DNA of 64,000 bases from Marinobacter sp. LV10R510-11A. GTDB lineage: Bacteria; Pseudomonadota; Gammaproteobacteria; Pseudomonadales; Oleiphilaceae. The notes beneath the pieces were generated by a model, which ran no database searches, was not told the origin of the DNA, and saw only the letters and a list, made by a program, of their open reading frames with translations. Numbering within the stretch: the first letter of the stretch is position 1; each line of letters opens with the position of its first letter. Location of the stretch: assembly GCF_900215155.1 (NCBI RefSeq), contig NZ_LT907980.1, positions 3,720,001-3,784,000 of the forward strand. The letters are read 5' to 3'. Below, piece by piece: positions 8,490 through 17,505 of this stretch. The position numbers and the translations under genes were made by a program.

Positions 8490-8947
8490 GATTTATTCCC
8501 GGCAGGGTTCATTTCTTGCTCGCTCCAGTACACTTGCAACGTATCCACGATGTCGAGCAACTCTGAGTATCGGATTGGTTTCACGATATAATCCTTGGCG
8601 CCCTGGGCCAGGCAAAAATCCTTGTCCTCATCGTTTTTGGAGGTCGTAAGAACGACTATTGGTAACCCCTTTAAGGCTGGATCAGAACGTATCTCAAGCA
8701 ATGCTTGCCTGCCGTCTTTCAGGGGCATGTTGAGGTCCAGCAATAAAAGATCTGGGAGGGGGCAGCCGTTGGCCTGTCTGCACGGTGCAGCCTTCCGTTG
8801 CAGGTAGGCCAACAGTTCAACGCCATCGGATACAAAGCGCAGGTGGCAGTTTACACACAGCTGCTCGAACGCTTCCCGGATCATCAGTTGATCATCTGGG
8901 TCGTCGTCGGCAATCAGTACTACCGGTTTTCGTTTATTTGTATCCAT
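8486..8947 (-). CDS. single-domain response regulator (Rcp1-like receiver)
   Basis: A 153-residue stand-alone receiver. The acidic pocket is ADDDPDDQ (13-20), the phospho-acceptor is D71 in LLLLDLNMP, the conserved Thr/Ser is in VVLTTS (about 101-103) and the Lys is K123 in IVKP. There is no output domain. The long loop before the phospho-acceptor strand resembles receivers that pair with phytochrome-like kinases. It overlaps the LOV-EAL gene by 4 nt (ATGA) and follows the PAS-PAS kinase by 13 nt, so it probably carries phosphate from that kinase. The partner is inferred from gene order. Confidence 0.88.
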   Translation of the reverse strand: MDTNKRKPVVLIADDDPDDQLMIREAFEQLCVNCHLRFVSDGVELLAYLQRKAAPCRQANGCPLPDLLLLDLNMPLKDGRQALLEIRSDPALKGLPIVVLTTSKNDEDKDFCLAQGAKDYIVKPIRYSELLDIVDTLQVYWSEQEMNPAGNKS

Positions 8948-8960
8948 GGGTTGAACCTCT

Positions 8961-10466
8961 CTAGCTTCGCTTAAGTCGGATCCGGAAGGTGGTTCCCTGG
9001 CCGGGTGCGCTGTTTACGGAGATCGACGCGCCGTGGCGGTTCAGAATTTTTTTGACAATGGCCATTCCTATACCGGTTCCGGCGTAGCCGTATTTTTGGT
9101 GCAACCTTTGGAATGGCTGAAACATCTTCTCAGCATAGCGTTCATCAAAACCTATGCCATTATCACTAATGACTAGAGTCCATTCTTTTTCGGTAATCTC
9201 TTCCGAATAAACCTTGATCACCGACTTTTGATCTTCTGCATGAAATTTGATGGCGTTACTTAGCAAATTTTGCAGTACCTGCCGGAGTTGCGTGGCATCA
9301 CCGCAGGTTGTGAGTAGTTCTCCGACCTCTATCTGAGCCTTTTCAAGGTCGATACTGGTTTCCATGTCCTGCAATACAATCTCAAAAATAGTGCCAATAT
9401 CGCAGGGCACCATGTGATTTGTACACGTGGTTATCTTCGAGTAGCTGAGCAGATCCTCTATCAGGTGCTGCATGCGTTCCGCAGCTGATTGCATCCGTTG
9501 AAGATAATCTTTTTCCTTCTCGCCGAAATCTTCAGAATGGGACACAAGGCGATCAGAGAAGGCCTGTATCTTGCGAAGTGGTTCCTGAAGGTCGTGGGAG
9601 GCCACAAAGGCGAAATCCTGAAGCTCCCGGTTGCTACGTTCAAGCTCCTCGACGGCCTGGCGGGACGCTGTAATATCCTGGAGCGCGCCCTGAAGCCTGA
9701 CGATCTTGCCGTTCTTGTCTTTGACCGGGTGGCCTATGGTGCGGACCCAGCGCAAACGGCCTTTTGCGGTTTTGATCTGCAGCTCTTCATCAAACGGCAT
9801 ACCTTTTTCAGAGCAAACATCTACAGCATTGGCGACACGCTCCCGATCTTCAGGCAGATAAAAGCTAAGTGCATGCTCAAGATCCGGAGCTTGCCCGAGT
9901 GGCATGTCATGGATGGTACAAACCGCATCAGACCAGGTTGATTGGCCGGTTTCGAGGTCCAGCACCCATCCGCCGAGCATGGCAACCCGCTCCGCCATTT
10001 TCAACAGGGCTTCGTTCTCCCGAAGTCTCTGCTCAATCTGTCGTTGTTCTGTTGTGTCTCTGGCTACGACGTAAATCAGCCCATCTACACTGAGGATGGC
10101 ATTGATGTTCAGCCAGATATCCTTGCCATCGCTGCCAAGAAGGCGGATCTGCAGTTCCGATACGGCGTTGCCCTCAGTCAGGGACCGCACCGCATCCACC
10201 GCAGCTTGTTGATCATCCGGGTGTATCAGGCGTACATAAGAGGTGCCGATCAATTCTTCCCGTGAATACCCGAGCGTTTCCACGAAGGTGTTGTTGATCT
10301 CAAAAAAGTGGCTATTCAGATCAACGATGCAGAACATGTCCGGCGACAGGGAGAAGAACTGATCCCGCTCGCGAGCTAAGGTTTCCGCCGTCAGCTCTTG
10401 CTCGAGGTGATAGTTCAGTGCTTGAAGTGATTTCGAGCGCCGTTCGAATTTTCGGGAATCAACCAT
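8961..10466 (-). CDS. PAS-PAS sensor histidine kinase
   Basis: A 501-residue kinase without membrane segments. A short coiled start is followed by PAS 1 (about 35-145), PAS 2 (about 155-270, ending in a PAC-like GALQDITASRQ), a HisKA domain with the phospho-accepting histidine in ASHDLQEPLRKI (H291), and a HATPase domain with an N-box (LLSNAIKFH), DNGIGF and GTGIGMAIVKK. The H-box form is typical of phytochrome-like kinases, although no bilin domain is present. The start at 10466 overlaps the preceding ATPase gene by 8 nt. It probably phosphorylates the receiver at 8486-8947. The ligand or cue is not visible. Confidence 0.9.
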   Translation of the reverse strand: MVDSRKFERRSKSLQALNYHLEQELTAETLARERDQFFSLSPDMFCIVDLNSHFFEINNTFVETLGYSREELIGTSYVRLIHPDDQQAAVDAVRSLTEGNAVSELQIRLLGSDGKDIWLNINAILSVDGLIYVVARDTTEQRQIEQRLRENEALLKMAERVAMLGGWVLDLETGQSTWSDAVCTIHDMPLGQAPDLEHALSFYLPEDRERVANAVDVCSEKGMPFDEELQIKTAKGRLRWVRTIGHPVKDKNGKIVRLQGALQDITASRQAVEELERSNRELQDFAFVASHDLQEPLRKIQAFSDRLVSHSEDFGEKEKDYLQRMQSAAERMQHLIEDLLSYSKITTCTNHMVPCDIGTIFEIVLQDMETSIDLEKAQIEVGELLTTCGDATQLRQVLQNLLSNAIKFHAEDQKSVIKVYSEEITEKEWTLVISDNGIGFDERYAEKMFQPFQRLHQKYGYAGTGIGMAIVKKILNRHGASISVNSAPGQGTTFRIRLKRS

Positions 10467-12705
10467 TTAGCACCTGGGGCCCCAGCAATCGCAGGATTTC
10501 TTCGGGCGTGGTAAGTCCTTGTCGAAGTTTTTCCAGGCCGTCATCCAGCAATGTCCGCATCCCCTGTTCTTTGGCAAGGGTTTCGATCTGCATGACACTG
10601 GCACCCTCCGTGATGCCCCTGCGTAGAGATTCGTCGATGGTTAAAACCTCATGAATGGCTACTCTGCCCTTGTACCCCTTATGGCATTTGTCACAGCCAG
10701 TGCCGCGATAGAAGAGGATGTCCGGCTCCAGAAAATGTGGCCCCAACTGTTTAAGCACCTCAACGGGCGGTTCGGTTTCTTCCCTGCAATGGTTGCAGAT
10801 ACGGCGCACCAGGCGCTGGGCAATGATGGCTTCCAGGATGGAAGCTACTACATAGGGTTTCAGATCAAGGTCCAGTAGCCGGGCCACGGTTGCAGCGGCA
10901 GAGCTGGTGTGGAGCGTTGAATACACCAGGTGCCCGGTCATTGCCGCATGAAACGCTACGTCAGCGGTTTCTTCGTCGCGGATTTCGCCAAGCAGGATAA
11001 CATCAGGGTCCTGGCGCAGAATGGCTCTGAGCACAGTGGCAAAGTCCAGACCAATGCGATCCTTTATGGGTACTTGGCCTGCCATATCCACATGGAATTC
11101 CACCGGGTCTTCTATGGTCACGTAATTGCGCTCTGAAGACGCATTGTGCTGCAAAAGCGCGTAGAGCGTGGTGGTTTTGCCGCTACCCGTGGGGCCTGTC
11201 GCCAGAATGATGCCCTGAGGTTTGGCCACTACGTGCATTAACCGGTTCAGGTTATAGTCGGACAACCCAAGGTCGGACAGTGACTGGGCGGAAGACTGCC
11301 GGTCCAGTACCCGCATAACCACCTTTTCTCCGTTGATAGTGGGCAGGGTGGAAATCCGCAGGTCGACAATGCGCATGGGTGTTTTAACGGTGATCCTGCC
11401 ATCCTGGGGCCGGCGGCGCTCGGTAATATCCATTTCTGCCATCACTTTGATTCGTGAAACCACCGACATTAGCAGGTTGTTGGGTATGTGAATCTTGTCC
11501 TGCAGGACACCATCAATCCGGTAGCGAACCACAAGGGTTTTGGTGCGGGGGTGAACGTGAATATCACTGGCACCGAGCCGCAGCGCTTCAAGAATAATCG
11601 CGTTTACCAGCCGGATGGCCGGCGGTTCCTCCGAGCTGCCCAACAGCTGCTCCAGCGATTCCTGATCGGCGTCGTCATCCAGAACGATTTCGATGCCTTC
11701 GTAAGGATCATCAGTGCCTACTCTGGTGGCTATGTCCTCCAGATCGTTGGTTTCGCCAAAAATTTCTGCCAATTTTGCCTGCATCTGCGGGGTTTCACAG
11801 AGCAAGGGGTGGATAGTGTAGCCGGTCATGAATCCGAGTTCGTCGATCAGGTTTACGTCCATCGGGTCCACCATCGCCAGCCGCAGCCGTTGGCCCTGAG
11901 CTCGCATGGGGAGCACCAACTGGCGGGTGCAGATCTTCTGGGGAACCAGGGACAGCAGGCTGGGGTCGGGCTGAAATTCTCGCAGGTCTACCTCTTCGAA
12001 CAGCATGTCGTCGCGCAGAAGCTCGAAAACCTTTCTGAAATCTACCCAGTCGTGCTCCATCAGAGAGCGGATAACCGGGCTTTTCTTGCTTTGCATTTCC
12101 CGGTGCAGTTGCTGGATTTGCTGGGCGTTCAGCCAGCCTTTCTTATGCAGCAAAATGGCAAGCTGGCTGCGGTTGGTAGCGGTCAGCTTACTGATGGTTT
12201 CCAGATCTTTACTCTGTTTCTCGGTTTGGTGTTCGAGTGCGCGGTTGCGTTGAATCAGTTCGTACTGCTCCAGAGCAAGGGCCATGGTCAGGCGTATATC
12301 TTCGTCGTTCCAGGGTTTCAGAATAAAGCGGTACACCGCGCCCTCCCGCACGGAGCCCATAACCGCATCGGTATTAGCCTGGCCGGTAAGCATGATGCGG
12401 ATGGTCTGGGGCCAGCGCGCACGGACTTCCTGAAGCAATTCGCTACCATTCATACCGGGCATCATGAAATCGGTCATGATCAGCTCTACCGGCTGCTTCT
12501 CTATGATAGCCAGTGCTTCGCTGCCGCTTTGTGCAAACAGCAGTTCATAGTTCTCCCGCTGGAATACCCGGCGAAGTGACGCCAAAATATTCGGCTCATC
12601 ATCCACCAGAAGCAGCCGGTAGGGGGCTTTTTTTGGCTCAGCTTTGGCGGGCTGTTTGTTATCGGATTCTTTGCCGTAGAACAATGAAGCGTAGCGCTTT
12701 GCCAT
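10459..12705 (-). CDS. response regulator fused to a GspE/PilB-type secretion ATPase
   Basis: A 748-residue protein. Residues 28-148 are a receiver (LLLVDDEPN, phospho-acceptor D79, LKPW); a coiled stretch follows; about 180-320 resembles the N-terminal domain of GspE/PilB proteins; about 360-735 is the hexameric ATPase. Walker A is GPTGSGKT (504-511), the Asp box is IEDPVEF, the Walker B region is DPDVILLGEIRD, the His box is LHTSSAA, and two CxxC pairs (CNHC, CDKC) form the zinc motif. Classical members power type IV pilus or type II secretion assembly. No pilin, pseudopilin or membrane platform gene is nearby, so it may act on a machine encoded elsewhere or as a signalling module. Fusion to a receiver is unusual. 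Confidence 0.9.
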   Translation of the reverse strand: MAKRYASLFYGKESDNKQPAKAEPKKAPYRLLLVDDEPNILASLRRVFQRENYELLFAQSGSEALAIIEKQPVELIMTDFMMPGMNGSELLQEVRARWPQTIRIMLTGQANTDAVMGSVREGAVYRFILKPWNDEDIRLTMALALEQYELIQRNRALEHQTEKQSKDLETISKLTATNRSQLAILLHKKGWLNAQQIQQLHREMQSKKSPVIRSLMEHDWVDFRKVFELLRDDMLFEEVDLREFQPDPSLLSLVPQKICTRQLVLPMRAQGQRLRLAMVDPMDVNLIDELGFMTGYTIHPLLCETPQMQAKLAEIFGETNDLEDIATRVGTDDPYEGIEIVLDDDADQESLEQLLGSSEEPPAIRLVNAIILEALRLGASDIHVHPRTKTLVVRYRIDGVLQDKIHIPNNLLMSVVSRIKVMAEMDITERRRPQDGRITVKTPMRIVDLRISTLPTINGEKVVMRVLDRQSSAQSLSDLGLSDYNLNRLMHVVAKPQGIILATGPTGSGKTTTLYALLQHNASSERNYVTIEDPVEFHVDMAGQVPIKDRIGLDFATVLRAILRQDPDVILLGEIRDEETADVAFHAAMTGHLVYSTLHTSSAAATVARLLDLDLKPYVVASILEAIIAQRLVRRICNHCREETEPPVEVLKQLGPHFLEPDILFYRGTGCDKCHKGYKGRVAIHEVLTIDESLRRGITEGASVMQIETLAKEQGMRTLLDDGLEKLRQGLTTPEEILRLLGPQVLNG

Positions 12706-12714
12706 CCCGTTTCC

Positions 12715-13863
12715 TTAGTTGATCGGTAGGGTCAGAAGCACCCGTGTGCCAGTGCCTTCGCGGGTATCGATCTGCAAGCGGCCGCTATGGGCCCGAACAG
12801 TGTCTTGAGCAACGGTAAGTCCAAGCCCGGTTCCTGAGCCTACGGGCCGACTTGTAAAAAAGGCATCGAATACTCTTTTTCGATTCTCCTCTGGGATTCC
12901 GCAGCCGTTGTCCTGAATGATGACCTGAACATCGGAGCCTTGCATCAGGGTTTTGACCAGAATTCGTCCTTTTCCTTTTTCAGCTTCGGCCTCTCTGGTG
13001 GCCTGAGCGGCATTGTCCAGTAGGTTGAAGAAGGTCTGCGACAGCCTGGAAGGGTGGCCGTCAATGGCCGGGAGTTCTTTAAGCTCCTCTGTAATCTGTA
13101 GCTCGTGATTGTATTCGGTCTGCACCAGGTGGATGGCGCTGGTCAGCAGTGAATTAATGTCGCAGCGGGAATAATCAGCTTGGTCGATGCTCGAGAAGGT
13201 TTTGAGATCTGCCACTATGCTGGCTATACGGCGGGCGCCGTCGATGGATTCGGTCAGCAGGTCGGTGAAGTCGGTTAGCAAGTCCTGGTTGACCGGGGTG
13301 TTCGGGAGCATCTCTTCCAGATCCCTGACGTAGTCTTTGGCCACCCGCAAGTTGCTGCTGATAAATCCAATCGGGTTGTTGATTTCATGGGCTACGCCAG
13401 CGGCGAGCTGGCCGACGGAGCGAAGCCGAGCGCTATCGTATAGCTCCTGCTGAGTTTTCCTGATGACATCAACCTGTTCGTCCACCTTTTGCTGCAGCTG
13501 GTCGGATAACTCTCTGTACCGGGATTCGGATTCAATCAGGGCTTCATTCCGACGTTGCAGCTCTGCATAGCCTGCTTCGGTGGCGTCATAGTGAAGGTTG
13601 GCGGCCAGGCGGTATTTGGCCACGAACATCATCAGGTAGGCCGTCATGCTTGCAGCGGCTTCCCGTTCACTGGCACTGCTACCACCACTCAACCAACCCA
13701 CCGTTTCCAGATTGAACTCGACTGGCACGCTTGCAGGAACCGAGCGCGTCTCGCTCAGAAACACGGGCTCGGAACACAGGGCGCTCAGGCATTGGTTCAG
13801 TCTCGCCAATTGATCGCCGCTAAGAAGGTCGTTGAGCTTTGGGTCGTCGTCAAAGTTGCGCAC
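12715..13863 (-). CDS. sensor histidine kinase (soluble, coiled-coil N-terminus)
   Basis: A 382-residue kinase starting at GTG 13863 (AGAGG seven bases upstream), overlapping the GTPase gene by 14 nt. Residues 1-100 are an unrecognised input region and about 100-145 a coiled coil. The HisKA box is GQLAAGVAHEINNP with H159, and the HATPase domain has FNLLDNAAQA, DNGCGIPEE and GTGLGLTVAQD. No transmembrane segment is visible. It is encoded between the MglA-like GTPase and the receiver-ATPase, whose receiver is a plausible target. The pairing is inferred from position. Confidence 0.88.
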   Translation of the reverse strand: MRNFDDDPKLNDLLSGDQLARLNQCLSALCSEPVFLSETRSVPASVPVEFNLETVGWLSGGSSASEREAAASMTAYLMMFVAKYRLAANLHYDATEAGYAELQRRNEALIESESRYRELSDQLQQKVDEQVDVIRKTQQELYDSARLRSVGQLAAGVAHEINNPIGFISSNLRVAKDYVRDLEEMLPNTPVNQDLLTDFTDLLTESIDGARRIASIVADLKTFSSIDQADYSRCDINSLLTSAIHLVQTEYNHELQITEELKELPAIDGHPSRLSQTFFNLLDNAAQATREAEAEKGKGRILVKTLMQGSDVQVIIQDNGCGIPEENRKRVFDAFFTSRPVGSGTGLGLTVAQDTVRAHSGRLQIDTREGTGTRVLLTLPIN

Positions 13864-14530
13864 GGAACGCCTCTTGATCGATGTTTCGGCTCAATCGCTC
13901 CACGAACTGTTCCTGGCTGATACCGTGCTCGGCTTCCAGTTTGAATTCTTTGTTTACCGCGGGGTACAAACGATTCAGCAGTACCTTAAAGGTTTCGATA
14001 ACACCTTCGCCGCGCAAAGCGGAGCTCATCAAAAGTGGTGACCAGGGCGTTTCTGCCCAGCGCTCCTGCAGCTCAGATTCTGGCACTACGCCGGGAATGT
14101 CCCGCTTATTGAACTGAACCACCATGGGCAGGCTATCTATATCCAGCCCCACTTTTTCCAGGTTTTCCTCCAGGTTGCCAAAGGCGATTGCGTTGTTGTC
14201 TTGTTGCGAGGGTTGGGAGTCAGCCACAAACACCACCCCATCGGCCCGGGATAACACCGCCTTGCGAGTGCTGTCGTGCTGAACCTGGCCCGGCACGGTA
14301 TAGAGCTTCAGCCGAAGGTCCAGGCCAGAGCTGCCCCGCACGCCAATAGGGAGCATGTCGAAAAACAAGGTTCGGTCATCCCGGGTTTCCAGCACCATCA
14401 ACTCGCCTTTGCGCTCGGGATTGAGCAGGGAGTGCAGCTGTATCAGATTCGTGGTCTTGCCACTGAGAGCCGGGCCGTAGAACACCACTTTCAGGGCAAG
14501 CTTGTTATCGTCCGGGCTAAAATCGGGCAT
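13850..14530 (-). CDS. MglA-like small Ras-family GTPase
   Basis: A 226-residue GTPase. The P-loop GPALSGKT is at 19-26. The switch region ends in LYTVPGQVQHDSTRK, the MglA-type G3 box in which PG replaces the usual DxxG start. VVFVADSQ follows, and the G4 box NKRD is at 141-144. MglA of Myxococcus sets cell polarity for motility and type IV pili and is switched off by the roadblock protein MglB. No MglB-like gene is present here. The neighbours are two kinases and receiver proteins, including the receiver-PilB-like ATPase, so it may link phospho-signalling to a pilus or surface machine. Family assignment is firm; role is inferred. Confidence 0.88.
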   Translation of the reverse strand: MPDFSPDDNKLALKVVFYGPALSGKTTNLIQLHSLLNPERKGELMVLETRDDRTLFFDMLPIGVRGSSGLDLRLKLYTVPGQVQHDSTRKAVLSRADGVVFVADSQPSQQDNNAIAFGNLEENLEKVGLDIDSLPMVVQFNKRDIPGVVPESELQERWAETPWSPLLMSSALRGEGVIETFKVLLNRLYPAVNKEFKLEAEHGISQEQFVERLSRNIDQEAFRAQL

Positions 14531-14545
14531 CGGGGCTCTCTCGAC

Positions 14546-15070
14546 TCAGTTGTCGTTTAACAATACCGAGCCATCGGCATCGCGGCTCACCCGGGTAATA
14601 CCCGGGTTCTCCGTCTCCAGTCTCAGTAGTTCTTCTTCCCTGGCTTTGATCTTTGCTCGCTGGGCATCGTTTTCTTCCCGCAAGCGCTGGTTTTCTTTTT
14701 GAAGCTGGTAAAGATCGATGGCAGATTTGATCGCAGCGACTACCTCATAGTCGTCCCAGGGTTTAGACAGGTAGCGATACACCTCGGCCTGGTTGATGGC
14801 TTTGATCATGGACTCTCTGTCGCCATAGGCGCTAAGCACCAGCCGGATGGTGTTTGGCTGTTTTTGTTTGGCGAACTGGAGGTAGGTAACGCCGTCTGCC
14901 GTGGGCATTTGGTAATCGGAGACGATCACCGCATATTCATGTTTCAACAGGGCGCCCAAGGCGTCTTCTACCTTATCGAATGTGTCGATTTGCCAGCCTT
15001 GGGGTTTTAGTAAACGCCGCAGGCTGTTCAGAATATTTGGTTCGTCATCAACCAGCTGAATTCTGATCAT
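14546..15070 (-). CDS. response regulator with helical C-terminus
   Basis: A 174-residue protein. The receiver spans about 2-118 (QLVDDEPNIL, phospho-acceptor D52, conserved KPWDD). A charged helical or coiled region follows (about 118-150, rich in Glu, Arg and Lys) and then a short tail. There is no known output domain. The start overlaps the end of the upstream REC-HD gene by 4 nt (ATGA), and the MglA-like GTPase starts 15 nt after its stop. The coiled region suggests dimer- or partner-mediated signalling, possibly with the GTPase; that is inference. Confidence 0.85.
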   Translation of the reverse strand: MIRIQLVDDEPNILNSLRRLLKPQGWQIDTFDKVEDALGALLKHEYAVIVSDYQMPTADGVTYLQFAKQKQPNTIRLVLSAYGDRESMIKAINQAEVYRYLSKPWDDYEVVAAIKSAIDLYQLQKENQRLREENDAQRAKIKAREEELLRLETENPGITRVSRDADGSVLLNDN

Positions 15071-16440
15071 GCCAGGTTCTCCATATCTTGTTCGGATTTA
15101 TGCACATATAGAGTGTAGCGGTGACCGCCTGGTTTGCCCTTTTCAAAGGCAGCCAGTTTTTCAATTAGAAATGCTGTCAATTCCTTGCCCTCGTTAAGCA
15201 GCAGCATGCCGGAGGCAGCGTAATGGTTTCGGGCTAAAATCATGCCTGGCTTCAAGCGAAGGGTGTCGAGTACCAGGATGGAGGGGTCTGCATGCTCCAC
15301 ATCTGGTGCCAGTTCCAGCAGCATTGCTATAAAGCGGTCTGTGAGTTCGGGATCGTACAGTCGCTCCCGGTAGCGTTTAAGCAGTTCGATGGCGTTATCG
15401 CGGGATACCTTACGCTCAAGGATAAGGCCAAGCTGGAACTCTACGAAGTCCACAGCGAGCTTTAGTATGCGAGATTCTAGGGGGATGTGGGCGCCCCCCA
15501 GCCGATCTGGAGTGCCGTAGCCATTCCACTTTTCCTGGTGATGGCGGATGATGAGGGCGGTTTCTTTTAAAGGTTCCAGGGCCATTAGCAGCTGTTCGCC
15601 GGCCACTGGATAATTCAAGTATTCCAGCCTTTGATTTTTGTCGAGCAAATCTGACGGCGCTTTAAACAGGTCATCCTGCCAGCTCAGTTTCCCAAGGTTG
15701 TAGAGCGCAGCCGCCATGGCAAGATTTTGGTGTTGCTCTTCGCCCAGATCTATAAACTCAGCAAAGGCTTTTACCAAGGTGATTACTTTGGTGTTTGGCC
15801 GCAGATCAACGGGCAGGCGCTTACTGATCAGCGAAGAAAACACCTCGGTGGCTGTTACATAGCCCCGGCGCAGCTCCTTGTAGGCCAAATCAAGCATATC
15901 CGCGATTTGTTTCAGCTCCGCTGTGCGTTCACTAACCTTGTCTTGCAAGCTTTCGTTCAGTTGTTTCAGTTCTTTGTTCTGTTTTCGAACCAGCTTTTCC
16001 AGAGCAAGACGCCGCCGCTCAGAATACTGGAAGGCCAAGGCCTGCCGGATAATCAGACGCAGTTCATCGTCATCCCAGGGCTTACTGATGTAACGGTATA
16101 TCTGGCCGTCATTGATGGCTTTTACGGTAGAGGTAATATCCGCATGGCCTGTCAGCAGAATGCGGATACACCAGGGGTACTTTCGCCGTATTTCCGCCAG
16201 CAGGGTGGGGCCATCGATACCGGGCATGCGGGCATCAGAGATGACAAGATCAAATTTCTCAGCAGCCATGGCAGCCAATGCGTCTTCCCCGGAGCTGGCG
16301 GTTGTCAGCTCCCAGGGTTCCCGGCGCAACACACGTTGCAGGCTGCGCAGGATATTCTCCTCATCATCGACCAGAAGCAATTTTGAGCTTTTCGGAGCTC
16401 TTTCCTGAGCGTCGCGGCTTTTGTTTAGTAACTCAACCAT
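15067..16440 (-). CDS. response regulator with degenerate HD-GYP-like domain
   Basis: A 457-residue protein from ATG 16440 (a TTG at 16446 would add two residues). The receiver occupies about 20-140 (LLLVDDEENIL, ISDARMPG phospho-acceptor, SKPWDDDE). A coiled coil runs about 140-195 and an HD-GYP-like region about 200-370. The catalytic HD pair is replaced by YN in AALYNLGKLSW, and the HHExxDGxGYP stretch reads HHQEKWNGYGTPDRL. It is therefore probably not a working c-di-GMP phosphodiesterase, and may bind nucleotide or a partner. An extra C-terminal domain (about 375-457) is unrecognised. It overlaps the kinase gene upstream by 8 nt. Confidence 0.85.
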   Translation of the reverse strand: MVELLNKSRDAQERAPKSSKLLLVDDEENILRSLQRVLRREPWELTTASSGEDALAAMAAEKFDLVISDARMPGIDGPTLLAEIRRKYPWCIRILLTGHADITSTVKAINDGQIYRYISKPWDDDELRLIIRQALAFQYSERRRLALEKLVRKQNKELKQLNESLQDKVSERTAELKQIADMLDLAYKELRRGYVTATEVFSSLISKRLPVDLRPNTKVITLVKAFAEFIDLGEEQHQNLAMAAALYNLGKLSWQDDLFKAPSDLLDKNQRLEYLNYPVAGEQLLMALEPLKETALIIRHHQEKWNGYGTPDRLGGAHIPLESRILKLAVDFVEFQLGLILERKVSRDNAIELLKRYRERLYDPELTDRFIAMLLELAPDVEHADPSILVLDTLRLKPGMILARNHYAASGMLLLNEGKELTAFLIEKLAAFEKGKPGGHRYTLYVHKSEQDMENLA

Positions 16441-17284
16441 GATCAATCTGTTCAGGCTGGGATACGGGCAGAGTAATACGAAAACACGTGCCCTGCCCGG
16501 GGGTGCTCAAAGCATCGATTCTTCCGCTGTGTTTCTCAATGATGTTAAATGAAAGAGACAAGCCCAGCCCGGTACCCTCGCCTATGGGTTTAGTGGTGAA
16601 GAAGGGTTCGAAAATCCGGTTAAGGTGTTCCTGGGCAATGCCCTTGCCGTTGTCCTCCACTTCAATCACAACCCTATCGCCACTGTGTCGTGTGCGCACC
16701 GTGATCTTGCCTTGCTCCTCAATGGCGTGGACTGCATTCATTAGCAGGTTCATCATAACCTGGTTGATCTGGGAAATAATGCATTCCACCTCTGGCAGTT
16801 CGCCAAAATCCCGGATCACCTCAGCTTTGTATTTCAGCTCGTTGTTAACCATGTTCAAGGTGGTTTCGATGCCCCGGTGTAGATCTGCCTGTTTGTATTC
16901 CTCTTCCTCAATATGCGAGAAGTCTTTCATGGCGGAAACAATGATTTTTACCCGCTCAATGCCTTCTCGAGATTCGGCAACGAGATCTTTTAGATCACTC
17001 CGTAGATAGTCGTAATCGATGTTTTTTTTAATCAGGCGTAGATCTTCAAGGGATTCTGCAGAATCCACTGCGTCGGTCAGCCGGAACAGATCAGCGAGAT
17101 AGGAATCGAGGCTCTGCAAGTTGGAATAGACATAGCCCACCGGGTTGTTGATTTCGTGGGCCACCCCGGCAGCCAGTTGGCCAATAGCAGCCAGCTTTTC
17201 TGACTGCAGAAGGTGACGGTTGGCCTGCTCAAGCTTAGCGTTGAGCGCCTCCTGCTCGGACTGGGATGCGGCAGTGTGTGTCAT
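16433..17284 (-). CDS. sensor histidine kinase (first gene of signalling block)
   Basis: A 283-residue soluble kinase starting at ATG 17284, which has AGG seven bases upstream; a TTG at 17347 would extend it by 21 residues with no clear ribosome site. A coiled coil (SEQEALNAKLEQANRHLLQ) is followed by the HisKA box GQLAAGVAHEINNP and a HATPase domain (MNLLMNAVHA, DNGKGIAQE, GTGLGLSLS). It closely resembles the kinase at 12715-13863. It has no sensory domain of its own and may be driven through its coiled coil. As the first gene of the block it likely defines the operon start. A weak promoter (TTTAAC, 17 bases, TATAAC on the minus strand, about 17370-17400) is possible. Confidence 0.86.
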   Translation of the reverse strand: MTHTAASQSEQEALNAKLEQANRHLLQSEKLAAIGQLAAGVAHEINNPVGYVYSNLQSLDSYLADLFRLTDAVDSAESLEDLRLIKKNIDYDYLRSDLKDLVAESREGIERVKIIVSAMKDFSHIEEEEYKQADLHRGIETTLNMVNNELKYKAEVIRDFGELPEVECIISQINQVMMNLLMNAVHAIEEQGKITVRTRHSGDRVVIEVEDNGKGIAQEHLNRIFEPFFTTKPIGEGTGLGLSLSFNIIEKHSGRIDALSTPGQGTCFRITLPVSQPEQIDHG

Positions 17285-17505
17285 AGTGGTACCTGCCAGT
17301 AGACTGACGAAGTGGTTGTGGTTGGCGCGTATTGCTACTGCCTTCAAAATGATAGGAATGGTGTATGCGGGTTATACCTTTAGCAGGGTCAATGTTAAAG
17401 GCTTAGCATCTAAAACTTTGTAAATTTTGGTATCAGGGATAATGAGTTACGTTAACAGGTCATGTTTTTTATCGTTGCTTGGCAAGCCCCCGATATAGTA
17501 GATGA

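Noticed and set aside
11488..12579. 363-codon plus-strand frame opposite the receiver-ATPase gene
   Set aside because: It is antisense to a well-supported gene and lacks a recognisable product.
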